NCBI GenBank assembly: GCA_012799075.1
Contig: JAAZLZ010000039.1
Coordinates: 1 to 6,432 of the forward strand
Direction of reading: 5' to 3'
DNA from: Bacillota bacterium
GTDB taxonomy: Bacteria > Bacillota > Limnochordia > JAAZLZ01
Length of the DNA stretch: 6,432 bases
Under the pieces are notes generated by a model. That model was not told where the DNA came from and did no database searches. It saw only the letters and a list, made by a program, of their open reading frames with translations. Positions 1-5,835 of the stretch are shown here, piece by piece; the stretch's first letter is position 1; each line of letters begins with the position of its first letter. The position numbers and the translations under genes were made by a program.

Positions 1-616
1 AGCCCCCAGGCTGGATGCTTTCGTCTTCGACAAAGGTAATGGCCTTGGCCTCAAGAAACAGCCGCCGGATTTCATCCTCTCCTTCTTCTAAAGTGGGCAG
101 ATCCCGTCGATTGACCCGGACGAATATCTTCGTTGCTCCACCCAAGTATGAGATGGCCTCAGACAACACCCGTTTGGTGACCTCACCATCCAATTTAATT
201 TCCTTCCTAACAATCTTCTCGGCAATAAGGAGGGAAAGCTTAATCAAATCCTCTTCGGCAAGTTCCATGGCCGCCTGTCGAACAGTCACCGCTTCTTGCA
301 GGATCGTCTCCAGTTTATCCAGTTGCCCTTTAATTTGGTCCAGAAACTCTTCCTTCCCCTCGGCATGTCCCCTTTGATACCCTTGGCGAAAGGCCGTCTC
401 CTCCTGCTCTGCCGCCTTATCGGCGGCTTCGGTGATAATCTCAACGGCTCGGGCCTGGGCGCCCTCCAAGAGGGCGCGGGCCCGGTCTCGGGCGGCTTTG
501 GTGATTTGAGCGGCATCGAGTATGGCTTGGCGTTGGGGGGTAGGGCGACGGGGTTGGGGTGTTGTGGGAGGCTCTGATTGGAGGCGGATGTCTTCGGCCT
601 TGATGACCCTAGACAA
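1..616 (-). CDS. fliH: FliH, flagellar export ATPase regulator (3' end cut by window edge)
   Basis: FliH binds the flagellar type III export ATPase FliI, holds it inactive in the cytoplasm and docks it at the C-ring and export gate. The frame is open for 205 codons to the left edge with no stop. The N-terminus reads MSRVIKAED, similar to the short 'VIKA' start often seen in Gram-positive FliH. A charged, Ala/Glu-rich helical stretch (about 31-110) carries a GxxxGxxxG repeat (G79, G83, G87), the helix-packing signature of the family. Residues about 115-205 fit the FliI-binding FliH/YscL C-terminal domain, ending in ITFVEDESIQPGG at the edge; the final strand is missing. The start is TTG at 616, overlapping the fliG stop by 8 nt, with a good SD 9 nt upstream. 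Position after fliG supports the call. No N-terminal tryptophans like those of enterobacterial FliH are present. Confidence 0.9.
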   Translation of the reverse strand, partial: MSRVIKAEDIRLQSEPPTTPQPRRPTPQRQAILDAAQITKAARDRARALLEGAQARAVEIITEAADKAAEQEETAFRQGYQRGHAEGKEEFLDQIKGQLDKLETILQEAVTVRQAAMELAEEDLIKLSLLIAEKIVRKEIKLDGEVTKRVLSEAISYLGGATKIFVRVNRRDLPTLEEGEDEIRRLFLEAKAITFVEDESIQPGG

Positions 617-1619
617 TTATCTCATCCTCCCCTCCCCGCGCGACAATGATCTCCCCAGCTTCCTCTAGCTTCCGGATGATGCTGACTATCTTCTGCTGGG
701 CTTCCTCGACGTCCCGCAGGCGGACAGGGCCCATATATTCAATGTCTTCCTTCATCATGTCCGCAGCCCGTTTGGACATGTTCTTGTAAATCCGTGCGGC
801 CACCTCTTCACTGGCAGCCTTCAAGGCCAAGGCCAGCTCTCTAGAGTCAACTTCACGCAGTACTCGCTGAATTGACCGATCATCAAGGGTGACGATGTCC
901 TCAAAGACGAACATTCTCTTCTTGATCTCTTCGGCAAGTTCAGGATCATCCTCTTCCAAGGCTTCCATGATGGTCTTTTCCGTCGAGCGGTCGACCCTGT
1001 TTAGGATGCCTACCGCCGTTTCAAGGCCGCCGGCCATAGTGAAGTCCTGGGTGGCAAAGGAAGACAGCTTCTTTTCCAAAGTCGCCTCAATCTCCTCGAG
1101 GACCTCAGGACTGGTCCTGTCGAGGATGGCCAATCGTTTGGCCACTTCCACTTGGCTTTCCCCAGGCAACGCGGAGAGGATAATGGCGGCCTGTTCCGGG
1201 TGGAGATAGGCGAGGATCAGGGAGATTGTCTGGGGATGTTCATGTTGAATGAAATTCAGCAACTGGGCAGGGTCGGTCTTCCGGGCAAAGTCAAAGGGCC
1301 GCACCTGCAGTGATGCGGTCAGTCGCTGAATGATCTCCGTCGCCTTTTGGGCGCCCAGGGCCTTCTCCAGGATTTCCTTAGCCTGCTCGATTCCACCTTG
1401 GGTGATGTACCGACGGGCTTGGGCGAGTTGGCTAAACTCCACGGCCACCTTTTCCCGGATCTCGGGCATGACCTTGTCGAGGCTGGCAATCTCATAGGTG
1501 AGCTCTTCAATTTCCTCTTCCTGCAAGTGCCTAAACACTTGGGAAGACAACTCCGGTCCCAAGGAAACAAGCAGTACGGCTGCCTTTTCTTTACCGGTCA
1601 TAATCCCTCTACGAAACAC
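609..1619 (-). CDS. fliG: FliG, flagellar motor switch protein
   Basis: FliG is the rotor protein on the cytoplasmic face of the MS ring. It binds FliF through its N-domain, FliM through its middle domain, and takes torque from the stator through its C-domain. At 336 aa it is close to the usual 330-340. The middle-domain EHPQ motif is at 127-130 and the hinge/ARM-C motif MFVF at 236-239. By alignment with E. coli (offset +3), the torque-helix charges are all kept: K267, R284, E291, D292 and R300 correspond to K264, R281, D288, D289 and R297, with a conservative D-to-E change at 291. GPVRLRDVEEAQ (297-308) follows. The GTG start at 1619 has an SD (GAGGGG, 6 nt spacer); the ATG at 1601 is too close to its own purine stretch. 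The gene begins 10 nt after the fliF stop and overlaps fliH. Confidence 0.98.
   Translation of the reverse strand: MFRRGIMTGKEKAAVLLVSLGPELSSQVFRHLQEEEIEELTYEIASLDKVMPEIREKVAVEFSQLAQARRYITQGGIEQAKEILEKALGAQKATEIIQRLTASLQVRPFDFARKTDPAQLLNFIQHEHPQTISLILAYLHPEQAAIILSALPGESQVEVAKRLAILDRTSPEVLEEIEATLEKKLSSFATQDFTMAGGLETAVGILNRVDRSTEKTIMEALEEDDPELAEEIKKRMFVFEDIVTLDDRSIQRVLREVDSRELALALKAASEEVAARIYKNMSKRAADMMKEDIEYMGPVRLRDVEEAQQKIVSIIRKLEEAGEIIVARGGEDEIIV
626..633 (-). promoter_or_regulatory. Ribosome binding site of fliH
   Basis: AGGGGAGG on the minus strand lies inside the last codons of fliG, 9 nt before the TTG at 616. It supports this TTG as the fliH start and suggests translational coupling to fliG, whose stop overlaps the fliH start. 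Confidence 0.65.
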
Positions 1620-1625
1620 GAGTAT

Positions 1626-1631
1626 CCCCTC
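1626..1631 (-). promoter_or_regulatory. Ribosome binding site of fliG
   Basis: GAGGGG on the minus strand partly overlaps the fliF TGA stop and sits 6 nt before the GTG at 1619. It favours this GTG over the in-frame ATG at 1601. Confidence 0.55.
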
Positions 1632-3111
1632 AATCCTCTGTCAACCAGGTGCGTAGTACTTGTGCAACTTCATCCGGCCGTTCCGTGACCATCCTTCGGA
1701 TCTCATCCTGCAGCTCTTTCCGTTCCCTGTCCTCTTCGGACATGGTAATTTCGGGTGTGGCCGGTTCTTCAAGGGTTATGTCGATGGCCTGCTGGACCTG
1801 TCTTCGTCTAAAGAACACAATAAGCAGGAGCGTCGTCGCCAGTGCCCCAAGAATGAGCAGCCACGGTGGTTTGGCCGCTGCCGGGATCAAGGGAGCAGTG
1901 ACGGGCACAGTCTCCTTGTGGAATGGCATGCTTTCCACGATCAACTGATCGCCCCGGGATGGATCAAGTCCCACCGCGGAGCTGACGGCATCCTGGATGC
2001 CTTGCAGGGCTCCCGGGTCTGCCTCGTTGACCCAAACGGTGATGGATAATCGCTCAACCCGTCCGGGTGCAGTGATGAGGTGCTGCTCCCGTCGGTTGAT
2101 TTCATAGTTGCGCACAGACTCCTTGCGTTCGAAGCTGTCTGCGTATTCCCCGGCAGCGGTATAGCCTGGAATGTTGCTGGCTACTCCTGCCGGTCCCCCG
2201 GCGCGGGCTCCTTGCCCCGTCTCCTCAGAGAGTTGTTCACTACGGACTATTCCCCGGTCCCGCAGGCTGGGCTCGAAAATCTCCGACTTCTCCTCCTGCA
2301 TGTCCAAGTTGAGCTGAACGCTGGCCCTGACAATGGCGTTGCCCAGACCGAAAACCTTCTCCAACATGGACTGGATGCGCATTTCCGTATCCTTCTCGTA
2401 AGCCCTTTCGATCTCCAGCCGGTTAAGCAGGGCTTGCTGGGGACCTAGGGATTCAGACAAGATATTGCCTCCGCTGTCAAGGATGGTTACTTGTTCCGGT
2501 GTCAGACCTTCAACGCTGCGGTCCACCAAATGGGCGATGCCCCTTACTTGAGAGGCTGTCAACCGGGCGCCCGGCTGCAGCACCAGGAGCACAGAAGCCG
2601 ATGCCAGGCTTTCTTGGGTCAAGAAGGGAGACCGTTCTGGCAGGACGATGTGGACCCTGGCATCTTCCACTTCCGCCAGCTCCCGAATCGTCCGCGTCAG
2701 CTCCCCTTGCAAGGCCCAATTGTACCGGAGGCGCCGGTCGAATTCCGTCGCCCCCAATTGGGATTCTTGAAAGATTTCAAATCCCACCACACCGCCCCGA
2801 GGCAAACCCTGGCTGGTAAGCCCAAGCCGCGTCTCATGGACTTGGTCTTCCGGCACGAGGATGGCTGTACCTTCGGCTTCCAAACGGTACGGGATGTTCC
2901 GTTCTTTTAATACCGCAATCACCTCAGCCGCATCAGAGGGGCGAAGGCGAGTGAAAAGAGGAACATATCGGGAGGTGGTCAAGGGGTTGACCACAGATAT
3001 GATTGCAAAGATGAGACCAATAAGTACGGCTACAGCAGCAGCTCGCTGTCCCCATTTCATTTTTGCCCATAGACCACGCAATTGCTGCATGGTAGTTTGC
3101 CATGGTTGCAC
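1630..3111 (-). CDS. fliF: FliF, flagellar MS-ring protein
   Basis: FliF is the membrane protein that oligomerises into the MS ring, the platform for the rod, the export gate and FliG. The 493 residues show the family layout: a short cytoplasmic N-terminus, a first membrane helix at about 23-42, a YscJ-like ring-building domain (about 46-215, with LVPEDQ at 85-90, GLPRGG at 102-107 and ASASVLLVLQPG near 170-181), a ring-building motif 3 region (about 228-395), a second membrane helix at about 416-434 followed by RRR, and an acidic cytoplasmic tail ending in a FliG-binding helix (RPDEVAQVLRTWLTED, 478-493). It is shorter than B. subtilis FliF (about 536) or Salmonella FliF (about 560), mostly by a reduced linker in the third ring domain. 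The GTG at 3111 is the first in-frame start after an upstream stop, but its SD (AAGGGTGG region) is weak; the ATG at 3090 lacks one altogether. Confidence 0.97.
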   Translation of the reverse strand: MQPWQTTMQQLRGLWAKMKWGQRAAAVAVLIGLIFAIISVVNPLTTSRYVPLFTRLRPSDAAEVIAVLKERNIPYRLEAEGTAILVPEDQVHETRLGLTSQGLPRGGVVGFEIFQESQLGATEFDRRLRYNWALQGELTRTIRELAEVEDARVHIVLPERSPFLTQESLASASVLLVLQPGARLTASQVRGIAHLVDRSVEGLTPEQVTILDSGGNILSESLGPQQALLNRLEIERAYEKDTEMRIQSMLEKVFGLGNAIVRASVQLNLDMQEEKSEIFEPSLRDRGIVRSEQLSEETGQGARAGGPAGVASNIPGYTAAGEYADSFERKESVRNYEINRREQHLITAPGRVERLSITVWVNEADPGALQGIQDAVSSAVGLDPSRGDQLIVESMPFHKETVPVTAPLIPAAAKPPWLLILGALATTLLLIVFFRRRQVQQAIDITLEEPATPEITMSEEDRERKELQDEIRRMVTERPDEVAQVLRTWLTED

Positions 3112-3153
3112 GATAAGACCCCCACCCTTGCCGGTCGCCCAGCATCTTCATGA

Positions 3154-3444
3154 CTATACCTGCATGCGCATGACCTCTTGATACGCTTCCAGTGCTCGGT
3201 TGCGGATCGCAATGGTCAGCTGAAGAGATAGGTGGGCCTTTTCGGCGGCGATGACGGCCCTGTGTAATTCATCTGTTTTGCCCGCAGCCACATCCCGAGC
3301 GGCTGCTTCGGCCTCCATCTGCAATTCGTTAACTTTATTCAATGATTGAAGCAAAGTCTTGCCGAAGCCTTCCCCTTGTTGTGGAGAAGCAGTGGACCTG
3401 CCGGGAGACGGGGGCAGTGGCAGTGCGGCTTGCATTCGGATCAC
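3154..3444 (-). CDS. fliE: FliE, MS-ring/rod junction protein
   Basis: FliE joins the MS ring to the proximal rod and is among the first proteins exported by the flagellar type III system. At 96 aa it has the usual length (about 95-110). The N-terminal third is poorly conserved and proline-rich (LPLPPSP, 8-14). FGKTLLQSLNKVNELQ (27-42) and the conserved C-terminal helix (about 55-96), ending in the family signature EAYQEVMRMQV, identify it. The GTG at 3444 is preferred because AGGAGG lies 10 nt upstream; the ATG at 3435 would put the SD 19 nt away. It lies 45 nt after flgC and 42 nt before fliF, the standard flgB-flgC-fliE-fliF order. Confidence 0.96.
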   Translation of the reverse strand: MIRMQAALPLPPSPGRSTASPQQGEGFGKTLLQSLNKVNELQMEAEAAARDVAAGKTDELHRAVIAAEKAHLSLQLTIAIRNRALEAYQEVMRMQV

Positions 3445-3454
3445 CTAGACTGCA

Positions 3455-3460
3455 CCTCCT
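3455..3460 (-). promoter_or_regulatory. Ribosome binding site of fliE
   Basis: A perfect AGGAGG on the minus strand in the 45-nt flgC-fliE gap. Its distance (10 nt to the GTG at 3444, 19 nt to the ATG at 3435) decides for the GTG start. Confidence 0.7.
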
Positions 3461-3489
3461 CATCAGACCAAACGGTTAATCCAATCGGA

Positions 3490-3885
3490 TCAACCTCGAC
3501 CGATCTCTAACGTTTTGACAAACATGGATTTGGCGGTGTTGATCGCGGTAATGTTGGCTTCATAAGCCCTGGTGGCCGTGATCATATCCACCATTTCAGT
3601 GACGACATTGATGTTGGCGTAGGCTACATAGCCCGCTTCATCAGCATCAGGATGGTAAGGATCGTGGACCAGCCTGGGGGGGGCATCTTCTTCTCGCAGT
3701 CCCAATACCTGCACCCCAGCAGGTCCGCTGCCCCTTGCCGGAGCTAAAACGGCCACCAGCCGTCGATAAACTTCCTGGCCTGGCGGAGCGCTGGTGTTGG
3801 CGTTAGCCAAGTTGCTGCTGATGGAATCGAGGCGAAGGCGTTCAGCGGTCAGTCCTGATGCACTGATATTGATGGCGCTAAACAA
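3490..3885 (-). CDS. flgC: FlgC, flagellar proximal rod protein
   Basis: FlgC is a proximal rod subunit, exported through the flagellar type III apparatus and assembled on FliE with FlgB. The product is 131 aa, close to Salmonella FlgC (134). The N-terminal rod signature is clear: SASGLTAERLRLDSISSNLANANT (8-31), forming the coiled-coil helix of the rod/hook family. DPYHPDADEAGYV (75-87) is the typical FlgC turn, and the C-terminal helix contains EMVDMITATRAYEANI (97-112) and ends KTLEIGRG. The start is TTG at 3885, only 2 nt after the flgB stop, with GGGAGG 8 nt upstream. The next in-frame ATG would remove the whole conserved N-terminus. Confidence 0.97.
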   Translation of the reverse strand: MFSAINISASGLTAERLRLDSISSNLANANTSAPPGQEVYRRLVAVLAPARGSGPAGVQVLGLREEDAPPRLVHDPYHPDADEAGYVAYANINVVTEMVDMITATRAYEANITAINTAKSMFVKTLEIGRG

Positions 3886-3887
3886 AA

Positions 3888-4277
3888 TTAGCGCCTCCCT
3901 TCATTGATGGCAGCCCGCAGACAGGCTAGCCTTCGATTGTATTGGTCGAGCACGGCATCATAGAACATGGACGTTTTGACCAGGAAGGCCATCTCCCGCT
4001 CAAGGTCCACGTTGTTGTCGTCATTGCGCATCGTAGTGCTGCCTTCCTGGACGTACTTATTGGAAGCAGCCTCCCTTTGACCGGCTAAATGGGCTTCATG
4101 GGATCGGGTCAAGGGGAGCCGATCCGCCTCATTCAGGTGGGTCGCAAAGGAAACATCGACGCGTTTATACCCTGGGGTATTAGCGTTGGCAATATTGGCC
4201 GTCAAGGCCTGGCTTCTGGCTGCGGCGTAGTCCATCGCCCTGACCAGCAGGCTGTCGGTAGCATTGAACTTGGCCAT
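3888..4277 (-). CDS. flgB: FlgB, flagellar proximal rod protein
   Basis: FlgB is a proximal rod subunit of the basal body, exported without a cleaved signal peptide. The 129-aa length fits the family (about 130-138). The N-terminal helix carries the rod signature ALTANIANANTPGYKR (24-39), followed by VDVSF. The C-terminal part has MRNDDNNVDLEREMAFLV (83-100) and ends in the usual LRAAINEGRR. The ordinary DGNNVD turn reads DDNNVD here, a minor variation. The ATG start at 4277 has GGGAGGG 6 nt upstream. It is the first flagellar gene of the cluster; upstream lies the 148-bp gap to hslU, the likeliest place for a separate promoter. The two rod genes flgB and flgC are 2 nt apart. Confidence 0.97.
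   Translation of the reverse strand: MAKFNATDSLLVRAMDYAAARSQALTANIANANTPGYKRVDVSFATHLNEADRLPLTRSHEAHLAGQREAASNKYVQEGSTTMRNDDNNVDLEREMAFLVKTSMFYDAVLDQYNRRLACLRAAINEGRR
3894..3899 (-). promoter_or_regulatory. Ribosome binding site of flgC
   Basis: GGGAGG on the minus strand lies in the last codons of flgB, 8 nt before the TTG at 3885. It supports the TTG start and indicates coupled translation with flgB. Confidence 0.65.
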
Positions 4278-4280
4278 GTC

Positions 4281-4412
4281 TCACCCTCCCTTGGTAAGAT
4301 CTTCGACGAGTTGGCGGCCTGCCTTAAGGGAAAGGGCCTCCTCCCCAGAGTCTACGGGAAATCTTTCTTCATGAACCAACAAGTTCCTGCTTTTTATCAG
4401 GGAAAGTTGCAT
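4281..4412 (-). CDS. Doubtful small ORF (43 aa) between hslU and flgB
   Basis: An ATG-started frame of 43 codons fills most of the hslU-flgB gap and stops 3 nt before the flgB ATG, so the flgB SD would lie inside its last codons, as in the tight junctions elsewhere in this cluster. I do not recognise the product. It begins MQLSLIKSRN, has an acidic middle (VDSGEEALSLKAG) and ends LVEDLTKGG; there is no signal peptide, membrane helix or Cys motif. The ATG has no SD. A TTG at 4379 has AGGA 5 nt upstream and would give 32 aa. An open frame of this length arises easily by chance in DNA of this composition, so it may equally be untranslated leader. Confidence 0.18.
   Translation of the reverse strand: MQLSLIKSRNLLVHEERFPVDSGEEALSLKAGRQLVEDLTKGG
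4284..4290 (-). promoter_or_regulatory. Ribosome binding site of flgB
   Basis: GGGAGGG on the minus strand, 6 nt before the ATG at 4277; a strong SD with normal spacing. Confidence 0.7.
4364..4390 (-). promoter_or_regulatory. Possible SigH-like promoter upstream of flgB
   Basis: On the minus strand GCAGGAACT (4390-4382) is followed by 11 nt and then GAAGAAA (4370-4364). The B. subtilis SigH consensus is RnAGGAwWW, 11-12 nt, RnnGAAT. The upstream box differs at one position (C for W), and the downstream box has GAAA in place of GAAT. Spacing is exactly in range. Transcription from it would leave a leader of roughly 80 nt before flgB. No SigD box (TAAA-N15-GCCGATAT) and no good SigA pair was found in the gap. 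The call rests on a motif match by eye only. Confidence 0.3.
4380..4409 (-). repeat. Imperfect inverted repeat in the hslU-flgB gap
   Basis: On the minus strand CAACTTTCCCTG (4409-4398) and CAGGAACTTG (4389-4380) can pair around the A-rich loop ATAAAAAG, with one mismatch and two single-base bulges. It begins 16 nt after the hslU stop and overlaps the possible upstream promoter box. No run of U follows, so it is not a standard intrinsic terminator. It could be an operator, a weak hairpin or chance. Confidence 0.2.
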
Positions 4413-4425
4413 ATTGATAGACTTG

Positions 4426-5820
4426 TTACAGGATATACCGGGTCAGATCCCTGTCCTTGATTATTCCCTGCAAACGTTTATCCACGTATTCCTTCGTAAT
4501 GACGCAGTCAACGGGACTATCTAGGTCAGCTGCCTCAAAGGAGATCTCTTCCAGGATCTTCTCGAGGATTGTATGGAGTCGTCTTGCTCCGATGTTCTCC
4601 GTCTGCTCGTTCACCAGATAGGCGATTTCGCAGATGGCCCGGGTGGCCTCAGGGGTAAACTCCAAGTTTAGCCCCTCCGTGGCTAGAAGGGCCGTGTATT
4701 GCTTCAGCAGGGCATTTTCCGGTTCCGTCAGGATCCGTTCGAAGTCCTCGACAGTCAAGCTGGACAGCTCAACCCGGATGGGGAAGCGGCCCTGGAGTTC
4801 GGGGATCAAATCCGCCGGTTTGGAAACATGGAAAGCCCCCGCCGAGATGAACAGGACATGGTCGGTGCGAACGGGGCCGTACTTGGTCATAACGGTGGAG
4901 CCCTCCACGATGGGCAGGATGTCCCGCTGGACGCCCTCGCGGGATACGTACGGTCCGGCGCCCCCTTCCCGGCTTGCGATCTTATCCAGCTCATCGATGA
5001 AAATGATGCCGTATTGCTCTGTTCGATGGATGGCCTCACTGATCACCTCATCCATGTCAATTAGTTTCTGTGCTTCTTCCTGGGCGAGGATTCTCCTCGC
5101 CTCGTTGACGGTCACCCGCCGACGCCGCTTGCGCTTAGGCAGCATGCCGCCGAAAACGTCCTGTAAGTTGATGCCCATTTCCTCGACCCCCATCCCGGTG
5201 AATATCTCTAAGGTATGGGGTGTGGCATCCTCCACTTCGATCTCGATGATCTTGTCTTCCAGTTCACCGGAGCGGAGTCTTTCGGCTAGATCTTGCCGCT
5301 TAACTCGGATGGAATGGCGGGTCTCTTCCGACTCAGCTTCATCCACTTCAGGCTCTCCCATCCCCAACAAGGCGGCAAAGGGATTAGTAGCTGTCTTCGG
5401 TTTTGGCATCGGAACAAGGATGTCAAGGAGACGTTCTTGGGCCAACAGTTCCGCCTTATCAGCCACTTCTCGCATCTTGGCATCTTTCCCCATGCGAATG
5501 GCCGTTTCGACCAGATCCCGGACCATCGATTCCACGTCCCGTCCCACATAACCGACCTCGGTAAACTTGGTGGCCTCCACCTTGACGAAGGGGGCATTGA
5601 CCAACCGAGCCAATCGGCGGGCGATTTCCGTTTTGCCCACTCCCGTGGGACCGATCATCAAGATGTTTTTCGGGACAACCTCTTCGCGAAGCTCAGGCGG
5701 CATCAAAGACCGGCGGTAGCGGGTTCGCAGGGCAATGGCTACCGCCCGCTTAGCTTCCTGTTGCCCGACAATGTACTTATCCAACTCAGAAACGATCTCC
5801 CGGGGCGTCAATTCCGACAT
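4426..5820 (-). CDS. hslU: HslU (ClpY), AAA+ unfoldase of the HslUV protease
   Basis: HslU is the hexameric AAA+ ATPase that unfolds proteins and threads them into the HslV chamber. From the ATG at 5820 it is 464 aa, matching B. subtilis ClpY (467). Seen in order: LTPREIVSELDKYIVGQ at the N-terminus, Walker A GPTGVGKT (57-64), pore loop GYVGRD (90-95), the intermediate I-domain (about 105-240, ending in a basic KRKRRRR run at 229-235), Walker B IIFIDELDK (272-280), RFPIR (345-349), sensor-2 GARR (411-414) and C-terminal LTRYIL, the tail that docks into HslV. No key motif is missing. A GTG at 5838 overlapping the hslV stop would add six residues, but the SD (AAAGGAG, 8 nt spacer) fits the ATG. 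It lies 14 nt after hslV; in B. subtilis codY would follow, here flgB does. Confidence 0.98.
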   Translation of the reverse strand: MSELTPREIVSELDKYIVGQQEAKRAVAIALRTRYRRSLMPPELREEVVPKNILMIGPTGVGKTEIARRLARLVNAPFVKVEATKFTEVGYVGRDVESMVRDLVETAIRMGKDAKMREVADKAELLAQERLLDILVPMPKPKTATNPFAALLGMGEPEVDEAESEETRHSIRVKRQDLAERLRSGELEDKIIEIEVEDATPHTLEIFTGMGVEEMGINLQDVFGGMLPKRKRRRRVTVNEARRILAQEEAQKLIDMDEVISEAIHRTEQYGIIFIDELDKIASREGGAGPYVSREGVQRDILPIVEGSTVMTKYGPVRTDHVLFISAGAFHVSKPADLIPELQGRFPIRVELSSLTVEDFERILTEPENALLKQYTALLATEGLNLEFTPEATRAICEIAYLVNEQTENIGARRLHTILEKILEEISFEAADLDSPVDCVITKEYVDKRLQGIIKDRDLTRYIL

Positions 5821-5828
5821 GATGTCGA

Positions 5829-5835
5829 CTCCTTT
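5829..5835 (-). promoter_or_regulatory. Ribosome binding site of hslU
   Basis: AAAGGAG on the minus strand starts at the last base of the hslV TGA and lies 8 nt before the ATG at 5820. The alternative GTG at 5838 lies upstream of this SD, so the ATG is the better start. Confidence 0.7.

Noticed and set aside
2933..3151. Minus-strand 72-codon frame over the fliE-fliF gap and the fliF 5' end
   Set aside because: It overlaps fliF out of frame, and its sequence shows no family features; the conserved FliF frame takes precedence.
4316..4338. GGCC-flanked hairpin and CCTTAAGG palindrome in the flgB leader
   Set aside because: The stem is short and interrupted, no U-tract follows, and it falls within the possible small ORF; not a terminator or riboswitch that I can support.
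4371..4396. SigD-type box (TAAA at 4396) upstream of flgB
   Set aside because: The 8 bases at the expected spacing (GGTTCATG) match GCCGATAT at only one position.
4089..4460. Plus-strand frame of 123 codons across the hslU-flgB gap
   Set aside because: Mostly antisense to flgB and the hslU end, with no recognisable product.
4468..4479. 12-mer CCTGCAAACGTT also present at 6409-6420
   Set aside because: Both copies encode an Arg-Leu-Gln stretch in the C-termini of hslU and xerC in the same phase; chance similarity from codon use rather than a repeat element.
4634..5551. Plus-strand 305-codon open frame within hslU
   Set aside because: Antisense shadow of HslU, Ser/Arg-rich as expected from the complement of its codons; no family features or SD.
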